A stretch of 15,181 bases of DNA from Bacteroidota bacterium (lineage in GTDB: Bacteria; Bacteroidota; Bacteroidia; Flavobacteriales; Weeksellaceae): the NCBI GenBank assembly GCA_023426625.1, contig JAFAAJ010000008.1, positions 1 through 15,181 on the forward strand. Direction: 5' to 3'. Below the pieces are notes generated by a model that saw only the letters and a program-made list of their open reading frames with translations, was not told the DNA's origin and made no database searches. Within the stretch, counting starts at the first letter, position 1; each line of letters begins with the position of its first letter. Of the stretch, positions 6,573 through 13,787 are shown piece by piece. The position numbers and the translations under genes are program-made.

Positions 6573-7859
6573 TTATTGAACCTCATCTAAAGCAACACTT
6601 TCCTGCTCCTTTTCTTCTTTTGCAATTTGTTTCGGATTCGCCACTTTTGCAATGGTAAGCCCCTGAACAATAATTGAAAACACAACCACACAATAAGTAA
6701 TACTTAAAATAACAGAACTGTATTCACTTTTAGGAATAGACATCGCCAAAGCAATGGAAACTCCACCCCTGATTCCTCCCCAAACCAGCACTTTTACCGT
6801 TTGCGGACTGAATCTCGTTTTGAAGGACATGAATTTTGTAGGTCCCCAAATCGATACAAATCTGGCTAAAAGAACGACGATAATTGCCACCAATCCCGGA
6901 ATCATATAATGCTTTAAATCTTTTATCATCAAAAGCTCGAAACCGATGAATAAGAACAATACGGCATTCAGAATTTCGTCAATAAGCTCCCAGAATTTGA
7001 TAAGATAATCCTGAGTCACGGATTTCATATTGAACTTCACATTGAAGTTCCCCATGAATAAACCTGCCGCAACCATCGTTAATGGTCCTGAAATATGCAT
7101 TTGTCTTGCAATAAGGTATCCTCCCATTACTACGGAAAGTGTAACCAGTACAGAAATAATATAATCGTCTACTTCACGCATCAACCTGGAAGTCACCCAT
7201 CCCAGAACAACCCCCAAAAGCAAACCGCCTCCTGCTTCTTTTCCTAATAATAAAATAATACTTTCTGCACTCAGGTCTATATCTTTACCTATTGCCAGTT
7301 GGAGTACTACTGTAAACACTACTACCGCCATCCCGTCATTGAAAAGAGATTCTCCCGCAACTTTTGTTTCCAAAGATTTTGAAACATTGGCCTGCTTCAG
7401 GACGCTCAGTACTGCAACCGGATCTGTTGGTGAAATCAATGCTCCAAAAACAAGACAGTAAATGAACGGAAGTTTGAGCCCTACCAATGGCAACAAATAA
7501 TAAACTCCCAGTCCCACCAAAAAAGTGGAAATCACCACTCCGGCGGTGGAAAATATGACAACAGGCATGAACTGCTCCTTGAGATCGTCAATATTAATAT
7601 GAATTCCTCCTGCAAAGAGAAGGAAATTGAGCATTGCACCCATCAGAACTTCAGTAAAGTCGATGCTGCCCATTAATTTATTAAGATGTCCGAAGGTCTT
7701 CGGCAGAACAGTTTCTCCAAATGAAACCAAAAAAATGGAAACCACAATAGCGATCACCATGATCCCGATAGTACTCGGAAGTTTAAGAAATCTGTAATTA
7801 AGATATGCAAATATGGATGCTAAAACAATTAAGGCTGAAAATGAATAATATAATTCCAC
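6573..7859 (-). CDS. CPA1-family Na+/H+ antiporter (NhaP-like)
   Basis: This inner-membrane monovalent cation/proton antiporter of the CPA1 (NhaP/NHE-like) family has 428 residues and about 12-13 membrane segments. Diagnostic motifs are SPTDPVAVL (TDP at 145-147), GESLFNDGMAVVVF with the ND pair of the transport site at 174-175, and WGGIRGGVSIALAM, with the conserved Arg of GGIRGG at 361-366. The cytoplasmic tail is short and charged (about residues 405-428). It lacks a C-terminal TrkA-type regulatory domain. The start is GTG at 7859. No ATG lies near enough upstream or downstream to be a better choice. It starts 9 bases after the DUF4919 gene stop and is followed after 15 bases by the AlkD-like gene. 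It probably serves pH and sodium homeostasis. Confidence 0.93.
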   Translation of the reverse strand: MELYYSFSALIVLASIFAYLNYRFLKLPSTIGIMVIAIVVSIFLVSFGETVLPKTFGHLNKLMGSIDFTEVLMGAMLNFLLFAGGIHINIDDLKEQFMPVVIFSTAGVVISTFLVGLGVYYLLPLVGLKLPFIYCLVFGALISPTDPVAVLSVLKQANVSKSLETKVAGESLFNDGMAVVVFTVVLQLAIGKDIDLSAESIILLLGKEAGGGLLLGVVLGWVTSRLMREVDDYIISVLVTLSVVMGGYLIARQMHISGPLTMVAAGLFMGNFNVKFNMKSVTQDYLIKFWELIDEILNAVLFLFIGFELLMIKDLKHYMIPGLVAIIVVLLARFVSIWGPTKFMSFKTRFSPQTVKVLVWGGIRGGVSIALAMSIPKSEYSSVILSITYCVVVFSIIVQGLTIAKVANPKQIAKEEKEQESVALDEVQ

Positions 7860-7868
7860 GATTAGTTT

Positions 7869-8504
7869 TTAAAATGAAAAGTTTAAATAAAGTACTTTAA
7901 TAAAAATTTTGTTGTCATCTTTTTCCCAAATATCAAACATTCCGTCTTTCGCCGGCTTTGATCCCCTGTTATAATCTTCTCCTATGCTCAGCATATTCAG
8001 CAGAATATATTCATCTCCGACAGAATTGACCCAATAAGCCGTTTCTTCGGATTTCCCGTCCCCGGAATTTTTAATGGCATCTGCTAATAATCTGAACTGG
8101 CTAAGATGGTGGGTGAAATTGCTTCCGTCTTTCTGACTGTCATAAGCCCGAAGCAGGATCAATAAAACATCCAAATTAGTAGGATCTTTGTTATACAGAA
8201 TCTTCCCCTGCTTTATACAGTCGGTGAAATTCTGATTTTTAAATGTTTCCGCTAGATTTTTAAATTCATCACCAGACGTGGAAACTTTATTTTTAACAAA
8301 ATTTCTTCCGTAGTACAGGTGCTGGGCTTCTATACTGTCAAGAGATTTAGGAAAGCCCTTGTATTTGAAGATCAGTTTGTCATAATTGTACGGAGATTTT
8401 GAGCTTTTGAGGTTTTTCTCAATGCTTTTAAAGTCCGGTTTCAATTTCTGACTGAATCCTCCAACCGAAAAAAGAAAAAATATAAGGAAAAAGTAGTTTT
8501 TCAT
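7869..8504 (-). CDS. DUF4919 domain secreted or periplasmic protein
   Basis: This 211-residue protein has an N-terminal signal peptide: a Phe/Leu-rich core to about residue 16, ending GFSQ. The rest matches the DUF4919 family of Bacteroidota, of unknown function. Typical are an early DF-x2-I-E segment, a Y-x2-GR-F region, a helical middle (FKNQNFTDCIKQGKILYNKDP then LDVLLILLRAY) that recalls a TPR-like helix pair, and the C-terminal MFDIWEKDD with a closing IFIKVLYLNF strand. No lipobox cysteine is present. Its ATG overlaps the hflX stop in TAATG, so its translation is probably coupled to hflX. I can give no function beyond export. Confidence 0.85.
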   Translation of the reverse strand: MKNYFFLIFFLFSVGGFSQKLKPDFKSIEKNLKSSKSPYNYDKLIFKYKGFPKSLDSIEAQHLYYGRNFVKNKVSTSGDEFKNLAETFKNQNFTDCIKQGKILYNKDPTNLDVLLILLRAYDSQKDGSNFTHHLSQFRLLADAIKNSGDGKSEETAYWVNSVGDEYILLNMLSIGEDYNRGSKPAKDGMFDIWEKDDNKIFIKVLYLNFSF

Positions 8505-9724
8505 TAATTATTGTCTTCGTCGTCGTTATCAAAATACTCAAAGAGGAAGTCATTGTACGGAAATCTGGAGATATGGATCTTCATTACCTCATCGTAGATC
8601 ATTCTCTTCATTTCAGGGAAATTCTCTTTCGTTAAGGCAGAAATGAAAACTGTAGGATATTTGGATTTTGCCATCCAGGTTTTCTTCCATTCATCCAGAG
8701 AAATATTTTTCTTCGTTGAAGGAGTCAGATCATCCTCATCCTTTTTCTCGTAACTGAAATCATCAATTTTATTGAAAACCATAATCATCGGCTTTCTGTG
8801 AGCATCAATTTCCTGTAAAATCTGGTTCACAGAATCAATGTGGTCTTCAAAACTTTCATGAGAAATATCTACGACATGGATCAGGAGATCGGCTTCTCTT
8901 ACCTCATCCAGAGTAGATTTAAACGATTCTACCAATTGGGTCGGCAATTTTCTGATAAACCCTACCGTATCTGTCAATAAAAATGGCAGATTCCCGATTA
9001 CCACTTTTCTTACGGTAGTATCCAATGTGGCAAAGAGTTTATTTTCTGCAAACACTTCAGACTTGGAAAGTGAATTCATCAAGGTAGATTTCCCTACATT
9101 GGTATATCCCACCAAAGCAACACGCACCATTTTCCCTCTGTTGTTTCTTTGCGTTGCCATTTGCTTATCAATGGTTTTCAGCTTTTCTTTCAGCAAAGAG
9201 ATCCTGTCACGGATGATACGGCGGTCGGTTTCAATTTCCGTTTCCCCCGGTCCTCTCATCCCGATACCCCCTCTCTGTCTTTCCAAGTGGGTCCACATTC
9301 TTGTTAATCGGGGTAAAAGGTATTCATACTGAGCCAGTTCCACCTGTGTTCTTGCGTATGAGGTTTGTGCACGCTGAGCAAAAATATCAAGAATAAGATT
9401 GGTTCTGTCGAGAATTTTAACTTCCATCTCCCTTTCCAGATTTTTAAGCTGTGATGGAGAGAGTTCATCATCAAAAATTACAGTTCCTATTTCATTTTCC
9501 TTTACATAATTTTTAATCTCTTCCGCTTTACCGCTTCCTACAAATGTTCTGGAATCCGGCTGTGATAATTTTTGGGTAAACCTTTTTTCTACAGTAGCTC
9601 CCGCAGTATAGGCCAAAAACTCCAACTCATCCATATATTCTTTTAACTTATCCTCGTCCTGATCTTTTGTAATCAAACCTACCAAGACCGCTTTTTCATA
9701 AAGATGTTCTTTCTTTTCTAACAT
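8504..9724 (-). CDS. hflX: Ribosome-associated GTPase HflX
   Basis: HflX binds the ribosomal 50S subunit and splits stalled or heat-damaged ribosomes. This 406-residue protein has the expected order. An N-terminal HflX domain contains FVGSGK (61-66) and the DDELSPSQ-x-NLE segment. A coiled-coil linker follows after GMRGPGETEIETDRR (155-169). The GTPase domain has G1 GYTNVGKS (206-213), G3 DTVG (252-255), G4 NKID (318-321) and G5 SA (362-363). Between G4 and G5 there is an unusually long charged insert of about 40 residues. The tail is very acidic (DNDDEDNN). ATG at 9724 fits the family start. It is the first gene of a five-gene minus-strand operon and is divergent from the LytTR regulator. 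Confidence 0.96.
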   Translation of the reverse strand: MLEKKEHLYEKAVLVGLITKDQDEDKLKEYMDELEFLAYTAGATVEKRFTQKLSQPDSRTFVGSGKAEEIKNYVKENEIGTVIFDDELSPSQLKNLEREMEVKILDRTNLILDIFAQRAQTSYARTQVELAQYEYLLPRLTRMWTHLERQRGGIGMRGPGETEIETDRRIIRDRISLLKEKLKTIDKQMATQRNNRGKMVRVALVGYTNVGKSTLMNSLSKSEVFAENKLFATLDTTVRKVVIGNLPFLLTDTVGFIRKLPTQLVESFKSTLDEVREADLLIHVVDISHESFEDHIDSVNQILQEIDAHRKPMIMVFNKIDDFSYEKKDEDDLTPSTKKNISLDEWKKTWMAKSKYPTVFISALTKENFPEMKRMIYDEVMKIHISRFPYNDFLFEYFDNDDEDNN

Positions 9725-9752
9725 TAAATTCTAACTGTATTTTGTGAGATTT

Positions 9753-9784
9753 ACAAGATAATATTTTTATCCATAAAAAGCAAA
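9753..9784 (-). promoter_or_regulatory. Probable promoter of the hflX operon
   Basis: Read on the minus strand, TTTG (9784-9781) and TATCTTGT (9760-9753) are 20 bases apart. The second box differs from TAnnTTTG at the last two positions only. The start would fall about 22-25 bases before the hflX ATG. Confidence 0.4.
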
Positions 9785-9825
9785 AAAAGTCTGAAATCTC
9801 CGCAAATTTCATTTAATGTTAAACT

Positions 9826-9840
9826 ATCAACATGGTTGAT
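9826..9840. promoter_or_regulatory. Dyad in the divergent hflX / LytTR intergenic region
   Basis: ATCAAC-ATG-GTTGAT is a perfect 6+6 inverted repeat with a 3-base centre. It covers the TTG (9836-9838) that would serve as the -33 box of the response regulator gene. It is a candidate operator, and its ligand is unknown. Confidence 0.35.
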
Positions 9841-9862
9841 TTATAGAATTTTATTATCTTTA
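9836..9862 (+). promoter_or_regulatory. Possible promoter of the LytTR regulator gene
   Basis: TATCTTTA (9855-9862) matches TAnnTTTG at five of its six fixed positions. TTG lies 16 bases upstream (9836-9838), slightly short spacing. The predicted leader is about 65 bases. Confidence 0.3.
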
Positions 9863-9932
9863 GTGAATAGATATTCCAATTTTAATCTATTACGACAGAA
9901 AATTAAGTAAAAACTAACACTCCAGGCGTATC

Positions 9933-10640
9933 ATGATTACCAATATTAGATGTATGATTATTGATGATGATGAACTGGACAGGCTGGTTCTTCACCATTA
10001 CATCAAGCAATATGAGAATATTGAAATTGTAGCATCCTTTCATACGGCTGAAGAAGCCGTTCCTTATCTTGATCTTCCCATAGATCTTTTAATTCTTGAT
10101 ATTGATCTTCCCGGAATGAATGGAATAGAATTCAGGAAACTTGCCCTTAAAATCCCCGCCTGCATTTTTGTAAGCTCTCATTGTGAATATGCCATCGAAA
10201 CCTTTGAGCTTGACACTTTTGATTTCATTGCAAAACCCTTAAAATCAGAACGCTTCCATCATTCCATCCAAAAACTTTTCGATTTTTTCGAGATGAAAGA
10301 AAAATGTGAATGTTTTGATGCCCTGATCGGTGAAAACTGTATCAAGATCAAAGAAGGTGGAAATGTTTATCAGATCAAAGTAAGTGATATCCTCTATCTG
10401 GAAGCGTTGAAAGACTATACAAGAATTGTAACCTCTGAAAGAAAACATTGCATTTTAGATTCCCTCGGCAATATTCTTCATAAAAGTTATTTTGATTCTT
10501 TTGTAAGAATACACCGCAGTTATGCCGTTCCGAAACATCTCATCAGAAGCAAGAACACCCACGAAGTAGAACTTGTGGAGCAAATAAAACTCCCTATTGG
10601 AAGGGCTTACAAAGACAATCTTTCTTTTTTCGAGCCATAA
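9933..10640 (+). CDS. LytTR-type response regulator (LytR/AlgR family)
   Basis: This two-component response regulator of 235 residues acts in the cytoplasm as a DNA-binding transcription factor. The receiver domain (about 5-120) has the acidic pair Asp11-Asp12, phosphoacceptor Asp56 in LILDIDLPGMNG, Ser81/Ser82 at the switch position and Lys101 in AKP, so it should be phosphorylatable. The LytTR DNA-binding domain (about 130-232) shows IKVSDILYLEALKDYTRIVT, a helical linker and FVRIHRSYAVPKHLI, ending in LPIGRAYKDNL. This is the standard LytTR layout. No sensor histidine kinase lies on either side in this window, so it is an orphan here. It precedes by 137 bases an operon of three secreted proteins. 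A direct repeat in that gap is a plausible binding site. Confidence 0.95.
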   Translation: MITNIRCMIIDDDELDRLVLHHYIKQYENIEIVASFHTAEEAVPYLDLPIDLLILDIDLPGMNGIEFRKLALKIPACIFVSSHCEYAIETFELDTFDFIAKPLKSERFHHSIQKLFDFFEMKEKCECFDALIGENCIKIKEGGNVYQIKVSDILYLEALKDYTRIVTSERKHCILDSLGNILHKSYFDSFVRIHRSYAVPKHLIRSKNTHEVELVEQIKLPIGRAYKDNLSFFEP

Positions 10641-10656
10641 TCTGTTTTCATTCAAA

Positions 10657-10687
10657 CGTCGTTGGTCGATTATTTCCGTCGTTTATC
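10657..10687 (+). promoter_or_regulatory. Direct repeat, candidate LytTR regulator binding site
   Basis: CGTCGTTGGTC (10657-10667) and CGTCGTTTATC (10677-10687) agree at nine of eleven positions and are 20 bases apart start to start. LytTR domains are known to bind pairs of short direct repeats about two helical turns apart, and AlgR sites contain similar CGTTCGTC-like words. The pair lies just downstream of the regulator gene and about 90-120 bases upstream of the secreted-protein operon. Confidence 0.45.
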
Positions 10688-10718
10688 TATTTTAAAAATT
10701 TCGGGTTTTATTATGTGG

Positions 10719-10726
10719 TAATTTAG
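10719..10726 (+). promoter_or_regulatory. Possible -7 box of the secreted-protein operon
   Basis: TAATTTAG differs from TAnnTTTG at one position. No TTG or TTTG stands at the usual -33 distance, which would fit an activator-dependent promoter served by the direct repeat about 32 bases further upstream. This is a weak call. Confidence 0.3.
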
Positions 10727-10776
10727 TGTCCCCAAAGAAACTTCACCACTATTCTTAACCATTTAATAAGCCTAAT

Positions 10777-11253
10777 ATGAAAATCAAATTTACTTATCTC
10801 CTCTTTCTTTGGCTTTTGACCTCTTCCGGACTTCTGAAATCGCAAATGGCGGTTTTAGCCTCAGGAGGCGATGCCACAGGAACCGGCTCAAGCTCTTACA
10901 GCATAGGACAGATTGACTATTTACACAAGGGAGCTAATGCTGAAGTGATGGAAGGTGTCCAGGTAGCTTTTGAAATTACAACTCTTTCAGTCAACGAATC
11001 CGACACTAACGAGAATGGAATTTTGCTATATCCAAATCCTTTTAGGGACCTTCTCTATTTAGATTTTACGTCAAATAGCTATCGGGATTCAAACTACCAA
11101 TTGTTTGATGCTCAGGGAAAACTGATCAGACAGGATAAGATCACCCAATCAAAATCCGAACTCAATTTTTCTGATCTTCCTTCCGCGATGTATATCATTA
11201 AAATAAATCAGGAAGGACGTGACATCAAAATATTCAAAATCATTAAAAAATAA
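10777..11253 (+). CDS. Small secreted protein with T9SS type A C-terminal sorting domain
   Basis: This 158-residue exported protein is of a kind common in Bacteroidota. The signal peptide ends near residue 23 (LLKSQ). Residues 24-68 contain the recurrent module ASGGDATGTGSSSYSIGQ...EGVQVAFEI, usually found just before the sorting domain. Residues 83-158 are a type A sorting domain: ILLYPNPF-x-D-x-L, then YQLFDAQGKLIRQ, a middle strand, and LPSAMYIIKI ending in IKIFKIIKK. The sorting domain is cut off and the cargo anchored or released by the T9SS. Here almost nothing besides the module and sorting domain is present, so the cargo is tiny. It is the first gene of a three-gene operon, with only 6 bases to the next gene. 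It could be a carrier or anchor for the large repeat protein (inference). Confidence 0.88.
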   Translation: MKIKFTYLLFLWLLTSSGLLKSQMAVLASGGDATGTGSSSYSIGQIDYLHKGANAEVMEGVQVAFEITTLSVNESDTNENGILLYPNPFRDLLYLDFTSNSYRDSNYQLFDAQGKLIRQDKITQSKSELNFSDLPSAMYIIKINQEGRDIKIFKIIKK

Positions 11254-11259
11254 GCAACC

Positions 11260-13779
11260 ATGAAAAAACTTTTATTCACCATAGGAATTGTGCTCGGTGT
11301 CTTTTGGGCATCAGCTCAGGTTCCTGAAAAAATGAGTTATCAGGCGGTAATCCGAAACAATTCGGGGCAGCTTGTACCCAATCAAAGTGTCGCAGTAAGA
11401 GTCAGCATTCTGCAGGGATCTCCGGCGGGTGCAGCAGTATATTCAGAAAGGCTGACAGGAAATACCAATGCTAATGGACTTGTGAGCCTGGAAATTGGTT
11501 CAGGAACGGTTCTTACCGGTGTTTTTAATACAATCGACTGGTCTACAGGAAGCTATTATTTAAAAACAGAAACCGACCCTGCCGGAGGAACCAATTATAT
11601 TATTTCCGGAACCAGCCAGTTACTGAGTGTTCCTTACGCCATGTATGCAAAATCAGCCGGTGGTGGAGGCGGTGGCTTCACTCTTCCTTATACCAATACT
11701 TTAAATAATGCTTCTACATTATTCTCTCTTATTAATAACGGTGACGGAAGTTCTATAGAAGGGGTCAATACTACGACTTCTTCCAATATTTCCTCAATAA
11801 AAGGTATTGTAAACAACACTGGTCCCGGAGGTTTTTCTTCAGGAGTCCGCGGGATCAATAATGGTACAGGAGGTTTAGGTGTGGGAGTATATGGTAGTCA
11901 GGACGGAAGCGGGTGGGGAGTATATGGAGTTACTCCTAATGGTTTAGGGGTTTACGGAAACGCCAGTGCAAACGGCTATGGTGTTTATGCAAACAGCAAT
12001 ACCGGAACAGGTCTGAATGCAACCAGTAACAATGGGATTGCGGCTAATTTTTCCATTTATAATAATACCAATAACAATAATGTAATCATTGCCAATACTG
12101 TAGGAAACGGAACAGTAGTTAATGTTTCAACTACAGGAAACGGAGTTGGGGTAAGAAGCTCCACAACCTCCGGCTTCGGTTTGCATGGAATCACCAGTGC
12201 ACAGACTTCCGCAGGAATCGTAGGTGACAACAACGGTAACGGAGAAGCTGTTGTAGGAAGAACCACCAGTGATATTGCAGGAGCTGTAGTGGGAAGAAAT
12301 GACGGCGGAGGCTATGGAGTAAGAGGTTTTGTAGCGACTAATACGACAGGTACCGGAATCGGAGTTATAGGGCAGATCGGACTTAACAGCAGTACAGGTC
12401 GTGCAGGACGTTTTGAAAATTTCAATGCAACAAATCTTTTTAATGCTTTCGAAGTGGAAACCAATGGGAACGGAAATATTCCCGATAATAAACAGGGAAA
12501 TGCAGCATCTTTCCTTGTGAATAATACCAACAGTGTGGGAGCGGCAGTAAGAGGAGAGGTGAAAACCATATTCGGAAACTTTGGTGCGGCAGGAATCTTT
12601 GGTATTTCATCAGGAACAGGAGGTTTTGCCGGGCTTTTCCACGCATCCAACACATCCGGAAACGGACCTGCACTGGTAGCAATAACGGACGGTAACGGAA
12701 ATGCCATCACCGCCAACGCAAGCAAAAACGGAAATGGTGTAGAAACCAACATTGATGGTGCAGGAAATGCACTATACGCCTGGGTTCCTACATTCTCTAC
12801 CGGACGCGCAGGAAGATTTAACATCTTCAACGAAAACAATACGAGTGATGCGATAACAGTAACCACAGTAGGAAACGGTATTGCCGGAAACTTTAAAGTT
12901 GATAAGGTAACCGGAACAAAAGCAGCTGTGAAAGGTGAAGTAAATTCTCAGTTTTCTAATTTTGGAACAGCCGGTATTTATGGAATTTCCTCAGGAACCG
13001 GCGGATATGGAGGATTATTTCATTCAAGTAATCCCGCCGGAAATGGTCCCGCTTTAATCGCTATTGCAGACGGAAACGGAAATGGTATCACCGCGAACGC
13101 CTCAAACGGAGGAGACGGTGTAGAAACAACAGCAGACGGAACCGGAAGTGCAATTTATGCCTGGATTCCCAATTTCAGTAACGGAAGACCTGCGAGGTTC
13201 GTTAATTACAATACTTCGAATACGAATCCTGCTTTAACTGTTGAAACCCATAGTAGTGGTTCACTTGCCGTTTTCAAATCCGGAACTCCGGGAACAACGA
13301 ATGTCGCCCGTATCAATGCTGCAGGAAGAGGTTTCTTCAATGGCGGAACTCAAAACAGTGGTGCTGACGTTGCAGAGGTTTTCGATGTCGAAGGAAATAT
13401 TTCTGAATATGAAGCAGGTGATATCCTGGTCATTTCAACAAATTCCGACAGAACGGTGGAAAAATCTTCAGAACCCTACTCTACTCTCGTAGCGGGGGTG
13501 TATGCGACCAAACCGGGAGTACTTTTAACTGAGGAACATATCGACACCGATATTTCCGACAAAGTTCCAATGGGAGTTATTGGCGTGATTCCTACTAAAG
13601 TTTGTCTGGAAGGAGGCAATATCAGGAGAGGTGATATTCTGGTTACTTCATCAATACCCGGTGTAGCCATGAAAGCAGATCCGGAAAAAGTAAGAGTGGG
13701 TCAGGTCATTGGTAAAGCTCTTCAGGATTACAGTCAGAATGAGGTAGGAAAAATAAAAGTTTTAGTTAACGTTAAATAA
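11260..13779 (+). CDS. Large secreted Gly/Asn-rich repeat protein, adhesin or tail-fibre-like
   Basis: This exported protein of 839 residues is of unknown function. A signal peptide (1-19, ASAQ) is followed by a Bacteroidota N-terminal module, about 20-133 (MSYQAVIRNNSGQLV... SILQGS, NANGLVSLEIG, IDWSTGSYYLKTETDP, ISGTSQLLSVPYAMYAKSAG). A glycine hinge (GGGGGG-like) leads to residues 140-380, rich in GxGVYG/GVRG-type short repeats that resemble the beta-structured shaft of phage tail fibres. Two long tandem repeats follow (from residues 380 and 515), with a partial third from 642. The C-terminal module (about 695-839: SGADVAEVF, GDILVIS, SSEPYSTLVAGVYATKPGVLL, RRGDILVTSSIPGVAMKA, GQVIGKALQ) is a non-repetitive globular end seen in other bacterial fibre-like proteins. 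There is no T9SS sorting domain. It is the middle gene of the operon. Confidence 0.85.
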   Translation: MKKLLFTIGIVLGVFWASAQVPEKMSYQAVIRNNSGQLVPNQSVAVRVSILQGSPAGAAVYSERLTGNTNANGLVSLEIGSGTVLTGVFNTIDWSTGSYYLKTETDPAGGTNYIISGTSQLLSVPYAMYAKSAGGGGGGFTLPYTNTLNNASTLFSLINNGDGSSIEGVNTTTSSNISSIKGIVNNTGPGGFSSGVRGINNGTGGLGVGVYGSQDGSGWGVYGVTPNGLGVYGNASANGYGVYANSNTGTGLNATSNNGIAANFSIYNNTNNNNVIIANTVGNGTVVNVSTTGNGVGVRSSTTSGFGLHGITSAQTSAGIVGDNNGNGEAVVGRTTSDIAGAVVGRNDGGGYGVRGFVATNTTGTGIGVIGQIGLNSSTGRAGRFENFNATNLFNAFEVETNGNGNIPDNKQGNAASFLVNNTNSVGAAVRGEVKTIFGNFGAAGIFGISSGTGGFAGLFHASNTSGNGPALVAITDGNGNAITANASKNGNGVETNIDGAGNALYAWVPTFSTGRAGRFNIFNENNTSDAITVTTVGNGIAGNFKVDKVTGTKAAVKGEVNSQFSNFGTAGIYGISSGTGGYGGLFHSSNPAGNGPALIAIADGNGNGITANASNGGDGVETTADGTGSAIYAWIPNFSNGRPARFVNYNTSNTNPALTVETHSSGSLAVFKSGTPGTTNVARINAAGRGFFNGGTQNSGADVAEVFDVEGNISEYEAGDILVISTNSDRTVEKSSEPYSTLVAGVYATKPGVLLTEEHIDTDISDKVPMGVIGVIPTKVCLEGGNIRRGDILVTSSIPGVAMKADPEKVRVGQVIGKALQDYSQNEVGKIKVLVNVK
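12397..12801 (+). repeat. Long intragenic tandem repeat, unit 1 (135 codons)
   Basis: The unit runs from GRAGRFENF to WVPTFST in the large repeat protein. Its most conserved part is NFG-x-AGI-x-GISSGTGG ... GLFH-x-SN ... GNGPAL ... DGNGN-x-ITANAS ... GVET. Over 82 aligned residues I count 58 identities with unit 2 by hand. Confidence 0.8.
12802..13182 (+). repeat. Long intragenic tandem repeat, unit 2 (127 codons)
   Basis: The unit runs from GRAGRFNIF to WIPNFSN and is shorter than unit 1 by 8 codons in its first third. A third unit begins at 13183 (GRPARFVNYN) but breaks off near 13260, where the C-terminal module takes over. Many synonymous differences show that the duplication is old. Confidence 0.8.
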
Positions 13780-13787
13780 AAATTACC

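Noticed and set aside
8513..8528. CGTCGTCGTT near the hflX 3' end as another LytTR site
   Set aside because: It lies inside hflX coding for the acidic Asp/Glu tail, where such words follow from the codons.
12057..12866. Long minus-strand open frames inside the large repeat protein (up to 184 codons)
   Set aside because: They are antisense shadows caused by the Gly/Asn/Thr-rich codon pattern. They have no recognisable domain, no start context and no promoter.
11680..13260. Repetitive DNA as a CRISPR array or minisatellite
   Set aside because: The repeats stay in one reading frame, vary in length and sequence as protein repeats do, and have no constant repeat-spacer pattern.
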